NCBI GenBank assembly: GCA_964554875.1
Contig: CAZKQJ010000004.1
Location: forward strand, 81,581 to 145,580
Reading direction: 5' to 3'
From: Marispirochaeta sp964554875
GTDB lineage: Bacteria > Spirochaetota > Spirochaetia > JC444 > Marispirochaetaceae
DNA: 64,000 bases
The first letter of the stretch is position 1. Every line of letters starts with the position of its first letter. Shown here piece after piece: positions 60,551 through 64,000 of this stretch. The position numbers and the translations under genes are program-made. Below the pieces are notes generated by a model that saw only the letters and a list, made by a program, of their open reading frames with translations, ran no database searches and was not told the DNA's origin.

Positions 60551-61159
60551 ATGGATTTAATACTTGCAACAGGCAACAGCCATAAGCGCGACGAGTTTCA
60601 GGCTATCCTGCCGGACTACCGTATATTGACACCCCATGACCTGGGTACATCCTTTAACTGCGAGGAAACCGGCGAAAGCTTCTGTGAGAACAGCCTTATC
60701 AAGGCAGCATTTCTGCATACTCATGCGGGGGGGCGGCCGGTCATCGCCGATGATTCGGGTCTGTGTGTACGCGCTCTTGAGGGTGCCCCGGGGGTCCGCT
60801 CCGCCCGCTACGGAGAAGAGGAGGGAAAAAGCCTCTCGTCCAAAGAGAAATATGAGTTACTCCTGAAGAACCTGAAAGGTATTACAGACCGGGAGGCAGC
60901 TTTTGTCTGCTCCCTTGTTTTATACATAAACGAATACCGTTATTTCATCTTCCAGGAAAGCTGCCGGGGCTTAATTGCCGAAGGCCCTATGGGCAGCGGA
61001 GGGTTTGGCTATGATCCCGTGTTTCTTATACCGGAAACAGGGAAGACCATGGCGGAGCTTTCGGAAGAAGAGAAAAACAGGATATCACACAGGGGTCGGG
61101 CCGGTGCAGCGCTGCGAAACTTCCTGCATTCCCATGGAGCTGAGCTTGGAGTGGTTTGA
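60551..61159 (+). CDS. rdgB: XTP/dITP diphosphatase (RdgB/HAM1)
   Basis: Removes non-canonical purine nucleoside triphosphates such as dITP and XTP. 203 residues with LATGNSHKRDEF, FCENSLIKAAF, VIADDSGLCVRALEGAPGVRSARY and GSGGFGYDPVFL, all conserved in the family. ATG at 60551 fits family N-termini; an in-frame TTG at 60536 would add five residues. Its last 26 bases overlap the next gene. Confidence 0.94.
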   Translation: MDLILATGNSHKRDEFQAILPDYRILTPHDLGTSFNCEETGESFCENSLIKAAFLHTHAGGRPVIADDSGLCVRALEGAPGVRSARYGEEEGKSLSSKEKYELLLKNLKGITDREAAFVCSLVLYINEYRYFIFQESCRGLIAEGPMGSGGFGYDPVFLIPETGKTMAELSEEEKNRISHRGRAGAALRNFLHSHGAELGVV

Positions 61160-61883
61160 AGACGATCAATTCTGGCTTCGTTTTGCTCCCGTCATGTTCG
61201 ATCCCCAGCGCTGGGCAGAAACTTCCGGAGAAGTTAAAGCCATTATCGCCATGACCGGGGTTGCAGGCGGCAGTACAATTCTCGACTCCTGCTGCGGGGT
61301 TGGCCGCCACTCACTGGAATTCGCCCGGCGTGCGTACAGAGTAACTGCGGTGGACAGAACCAGGGGCTACATTGAAGCTGCCAGGGAAACAGCCGCCGCT
61401 GAAGAACTTGATATAGAGTTTCTGCTGCAGGATGTACGGGATTTTCGAAGACCGGAATATTACAATCTTGCCCTTAACCTTTTTACCTCCTTTGGATTCT
61501 TTTCGGATCAGGAGGAAGAAATTCGTTACATCCGGAACATCCTGGACTCACTGAAACCCGGTGGCTCTTTTGTTATAGATGTTAACGGTAAGGAGATTCT
61601 TTCCAGGGATTTTGTACGCGAAGAAGAGTATGAAATGGATGGATACATGGTGCGGGGAGAATACGCTATCGAAGATGACTTCTCCATCCTTAACAATCTG
61701 TGGAGTATTGACGCCCACGGGGAGAATTACAGCTACCGTTTTTCTCACCGTATCTACTCCGCGGTAGAACTGAAGGAACTTCTGCTTCGATGCGGCTTTG
61801 AAAGTGTAGAAATAAAGGGGGGATTCGATGGGCGCCCCTATGACAATAATGCAGTAAGACTGATAAGCATTGCCCGAAAATAA
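61134..61883 (+). CDS. Class I SAM-dependent methyltransferase
   Basis: About 249 residues beginning MELSLEWFEDDQFWLRFAPVMFDPQRW. SAM-binding motif ILDSCCGVGRHSLEFARR, then VTAVDRTRGYIEAARE and NLFTSFGFFSDQEEEIRY. This N-terminus with FAPVMF is characteristic of a bacterial methyltransferase group of unknown substrate. The frame is open further upstream (to 60975) but that part is in rdgB; the start at 61134 overlaps rdgB by 26 bases and no ribosome site is visible. Confidence 0.82.
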   Translation: MELSLEWFEDDQFWLRFAPVMFDPQRWAETSGEVKAIIAMTGVAGGSTILDSCCGVGRHSLEFARRAYRVTAVDRTRGYIEAARETAAAEELDIEFLLQDVRDFRRPEYYNLALNLFTSFGFFSDQEEEIRYIRNILDSLKPGGSFVIDVNGKEILSRDFVREEEYEMDGYMVRGEYAIEDDFSILNNLWSIDAHGENYSYRFSHRIYSAVELKELLLRCGFESVEIKGGFDGRPYDNNAVRLISIARK

Positions 61884-61894
61884 GGAGATTTTTC

Positions 61895-63688
61895 ATGTCA
61901 CATGCAATACCCAAGCGAGAAGAGATCAATGAAGCATTTACCTGGGACCTTGGCGGCCTCTTTACATCTCCCCGGGAGTGGGAGGAATCCCTAAATGAGT
62001 TTACCGGAAAGATAAAGATTATCGAATCCTTCAAAAGCAGCCTTGGCGATTCTGCAGAACACCTTGCAGAAGTTCTTGATACCATTAGTAAACACGAAGA
62101 ACTCGGCGAACGCCTCGGCTCCTACGCCTATCTACGGACCGCCGAAGACGGCGGCAGCGATGAGCACCAGACACGTTTTGCCCGTTTTATGCGCGCCGCA
62201 ACGGAATCGAACAGTGCCATAAGTTATTTCCGCCCCGAGATTCTCGCCCTTCCGGATAAAGTCATGGAAGAGTTCTTGAAACATCCCCGGGTCGCCGAAT
62301 ACCGCATCATGCTGAACAAAATGCTCCGTTTCAAACCCCACACCCTGGGTGAAAAAGAGGAGCGCCTGCTGTCGATGCAGTCAGAGGCTAACCAGACCGC
62401 CTCAAAAAGTTTCAAGGCTCTCACCGACGTGGACCTAGATTTTGGGGAAATTGAGACAGAGGATGGCCTTAAACCCCTCACCCAGAGCACCTTTTCCGCT
62501 TTTCTCATGGACCCGGACCGTAATCTGCGGGAAAAGGCCTACCGTCAATTCTACGGGCATTACGAGAGCCACAAGAATACCCTGGCGTCTCTGTATTCCG
62601 GCAGTGTGCATCTCGATATCTACAAGGCAAAGGTCAGGAACTATCCCTCTTCACGTACTGCTGCTCTTTTTCCTGACAAGGTTGAAGAAGCGGTCTACGA
62701 TAACCTCATATCGGTGATTCATGAAAACCTGCCGATACTGCACCGGTACTACTCCCTGCGCAGGGAGAAACTGGGAATCGACAAGCTGCGACACTGGGAC
62801 GTCTATGTTCCCCTGACACCGAAAATAAGCGTCCGGCACAGTTACGAAGAAGCGGTGGAGAGTATTATCCCCGCCCTCGCTCCCCTGGGAGAGGAGTACT
62901 GCGTCACTTTGAAGAAAGGACTTCTCGACCGCTGGGTGGACCGCTATGAAAACAAGGGGAAACGATCCGGCGCTTTTTCCGCAGGCAGTTACCATGGAGA
63001 ACCCTACATCCTTATGAATTACAAAGATGATGTGTTCCGCGATGTATTTACCCTGGCACACGAGGGCGGCCACTCCATGCACTCCTGGTACAGTGTACGG
63101 AACAACCCATTTCAGCATTACGACTACACCATTTTTGAAGCCGAGGTCGCCTCCACCTTCAACGAACAGCTCCTTGGAAAATACCTGATGGACCGTGCGG
63201 AAAGTGAAGAAATGAAGTCCTATCTTGTTGGAAAACAGATAGACGAAATTGTGGCCACAATCTTCCGCCAGACCATGTTTGCGGAGTTCGAGCACCTGGT
63301 TCACAAAATGGGAGAAGAGGGCACTCCCCTTACCCTGGAATCCCTCCGAGGTAGCTACCGGAAACTTATGGAGCAGTACTTCGGCCCTGAAATGCTCCTG
63401 GAAGAGGTATCCGACCTTGAAGCTTTGAGGATTCCCCACTTTTATCGTGCCTTTTACGTATACAAATATGCCACCGGCCTTTCCGCCGCAATTGCTCTTT
63501 CTGACCGCGTCCTGTCCGGAGGCGAAAAAGAGAGAGATGATTACCTCGCCTTTTTAAAATCCGGAGGATCCCGGTATCCCCTGGAATCCCTTAAACTTGC
63601 TGGCGTTGATATGTCCTTGCCGGACCCGGTCAGAAACGCCATGAGGCGTTTTGAAGAGCTTGTCAACAAACTCTCAGAACTGCAGTAA
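61895..63688 (+). CDS. pepF: Oligoendopeptidase F
   Basis: A 597-residue M3-family zinc peptidase cleaving short cytoplasmic peptides. The zinc motif is in TLAHEGGHSMHSWYS (His389, Glu390, His393), followed by FEAEVASTFNE with the third ligand Glu. The N-terminal PepF domain (residues about 110-190) and full length are normal. AAGGAG before the ATG; 11 bases after the methyltransferase gene. Confidence 0.95.
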   Translation: MSHAIPKREEINEAFTWDLGGLFTSPREWEESLNEFTGKIKIIESFKSSLGDSAEHLAEVLDTISKHEELGERLGSYAYLRTAEDGGSDEHQTRFARFMRAATESNSAISYFRPEILALPDKVMEEFLKHPRVAEYRIMLNKMLRFKPHTLGEKEERLLSMQSEANQTASKSFKALTDVDLDFGEIETEDGLKPLTQSTFSAFLMDPDRNLREKAYRQFYGHYESHKNTLASLYSGSVHLDIYKAKVRNYPSSRTAALFPDKVEEAVYDNLISVIHENLPILHRYYSLRREKLGIDKLRHWDVYVPLTPKISVRHSYEEAVESIIPALAPLGEEYCVTLKKGLLDRWVDRYENKGKRSGAFSAGSYHGEPYILMNYKDDVFRDVFTLAHEGGHSMHSWYSVRNNPFQHYDYTIFEAEVASTFNEQLLGKYLMDRAESEEMKSYLVGKQIDEIVATIFRQTMFAEFEHLVHKMGEEGTPLTLESLRGSYRKLMEQYFGPEMLLEEVSDLEALRIPHFYRAFYVYKYATGLSAAIALSDRVLSGGEKERDDYLAFLKSGGSRYPLESLKLAGVDMSLPDPVRNAMRRFEELVNKLSELQ

Positions 63689-63724
63689 AGGCCGGGAACA
63701 AGGGAATTTCCTGCCCGGATATGC

Positions 63725-63753
63725 TTGACACCAAGCCGCAAAATCGGTACTAT
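63725..63753 (+). promoter_or_regulatory. Strong sigma70 promoter of tRNA-Leu(GAG)
   Basis: Consensus TTGACA, 17-base spacer, TACTAT, 16 bases before the tRNA. Confidence 0.8.
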
Positions 63754-63769
63754 CTGCGTACATTTTAAA

Positions 63770-63853
63770 GCGGCGGTGGTGAAATTGGTAGACACGCTAG
63801 CTTGAGGGGCTAGTGGCCGTTAGGCCGTGCTGGTTCAAGTCCAGTTCGCCGCA
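63770..63853 (+). tRNA. tRNA-Leu (anticodon GAG)
   Basis: Class II tRNA: acceptor GCGGCGG/TCGCCGC, anticodon arm CTAGC-TTGAGGG-GCTAG, variable arm GGCCGTTAGGCC, T arm region GGTTCAAGTCC, discriminator A. CCA not encoded. Confidence 0.94.
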
Positions 63854-63859
63854 ATACCA

Positions 63860-63880
63860 ATTCTTTACAGAGTAAAGAAT
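63860..63880 (+). repeat. Perfect AT-rich hairpin after tRNA-Leu
   Basis: ATTCTTTAC, loop AGA, GTAAAGAAT. No T-run follows, so termination function is uncertain; it may be a 3' end structure of the tRNA transcript. Confidence 0.5.
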
Positions 63881-63921
63881 TATAAAATGCGGGAAAATCC
63901 CCGGGATCTGTTTACTTCCCT

Positions 63922-63940
63922 TTGGTGGCTGATTGGTGGC
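63922..63940 (+). repeat. Short direct repeat before window-edge gene
   Basis: TTGGTGGC occurs twice, 11 bases apart (63922-63929 and 63933-63940), between tRNA-Leu and the next start codon. Confidence 0.5.
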
Positions 63941-63962
63941 CGAAAAAGAGGAGGTAGCTAAA

Positions 63963-64000
63963 ATGGCTACAGATACCGTTTCCCGCGTGATTCCTTTTCC
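63963..64000 (+). CDS. Start of an unidentified gene (cut by window edge)
   Basis: ATG with AGGAGG eight bases upstream begins MATDTVSRVIPF and runs off the window. Twelve residues are too few to identify it. Its position directly after a tRNA gene and short direct repeats would suit an integrase of an integrated element, but that is only a guess. Confidence 0.5.
   Translation, partial: MATDTVSRVIPF

Noticed and set aside
60975..61133. Longer start for the SAM methyltransferase at 60975
   Set aside because: This stretch is the coding region of rdgB in another frame and the predicted residues are basic and unlike the family.

Overview
The window is dense bacterial chromosome of moderately high GC. 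Housekeeping genes lie in long co-directional runs, with one block of five tRNAs, one single tRNA and a 100-N assembly gap. Protein style and gene order (S1-cmk, tig-clpP-clpX-lon, CHASE2 cyclase, relaxed lipoprotein signals, adenosylcobalamin-dependent ribonucleotide reductase, sn-glycerol-1-phosphate dehydrogenase) suggest a free-living anaerobic spirochaete of the Sediminispirochaeta/Marispirochaeta type. That assignment is inference; no 16S rRNA gene is present.

Layout. 1-18.1 kb: a 5'-truncated radical SAM gene meets a very long leftward block head-on. Read in transcription order, the block is rpsF-ssb-rpsR-rplI-dnaB, then (from its own promoter) recA-folK-scpA-scpB-rluB-cmk-rpsA-sigma54 activator-TPR protein-CHASE2 cyclase-lipoprotein-small membrane protein-mazG. 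Many of these genes overlap by a few bases. 18.2-25.3 kb: an unknown gene plus a TrmA/RlmCD-type methyltransferase, an lrp-proA-proB operon, a RecQ-like helicase and a metallo-beta-lactamase-fold hydrolase. 25.3-31.6 kb: leftward rpmB, nrdJ (with tandem NrdR-like boxes upstream), and a pair of uncharacterised genes, one of them a lipoprotein with an HExxH motif. 31.6-38.2 kb: unknown-xseA-xseB, two secreted or lipoprotein genes, larA, and a RarA/methyltransferase-like fusion. 38.3-38.9 kb: tRNA His-Arg-Lys-Leu-Gly with a strong terminator. 39-47.3 kb: tig-clpP-clpX-lon proteostasis cluster, then a secreted protein, an M24 peptidase and a DHH phosphoesterase. 47.3-52.6 kb: leuCD, glycerol-1-phosphate dehydrogenase, an MFS permease and bcp. 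52.9-59.4 kb: aminotransferase, iorA, iorB, two paaK and an ACT protein, together a route linking aromatic amino acids, arylpyruvates, aryl-CoAs and aryl acids. 59.6-64 kb: a sigma-like regulator behind a sigma54-type promoter, rdgB, a methyltransferase, pepF, tRNA-Leu(GAG), and the start of a further gene.

Most of this is core genome. The items most worth following up are the sigma54-type promoter in front of a divergent sigma-like gene, the HExxH lipoprotein pair, the tandem NrdR-like sites, the ferredoxin-less IorA inside the aryl-acid cluster, the inverted repeat at the expected transcript start of tig-clpPX-lon, and several genes with promoter-like -10 elements only 6-8 bases before the start codon. 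The N-gap is flanked by identical 55-base sequences and is probably an unmerged contig join.
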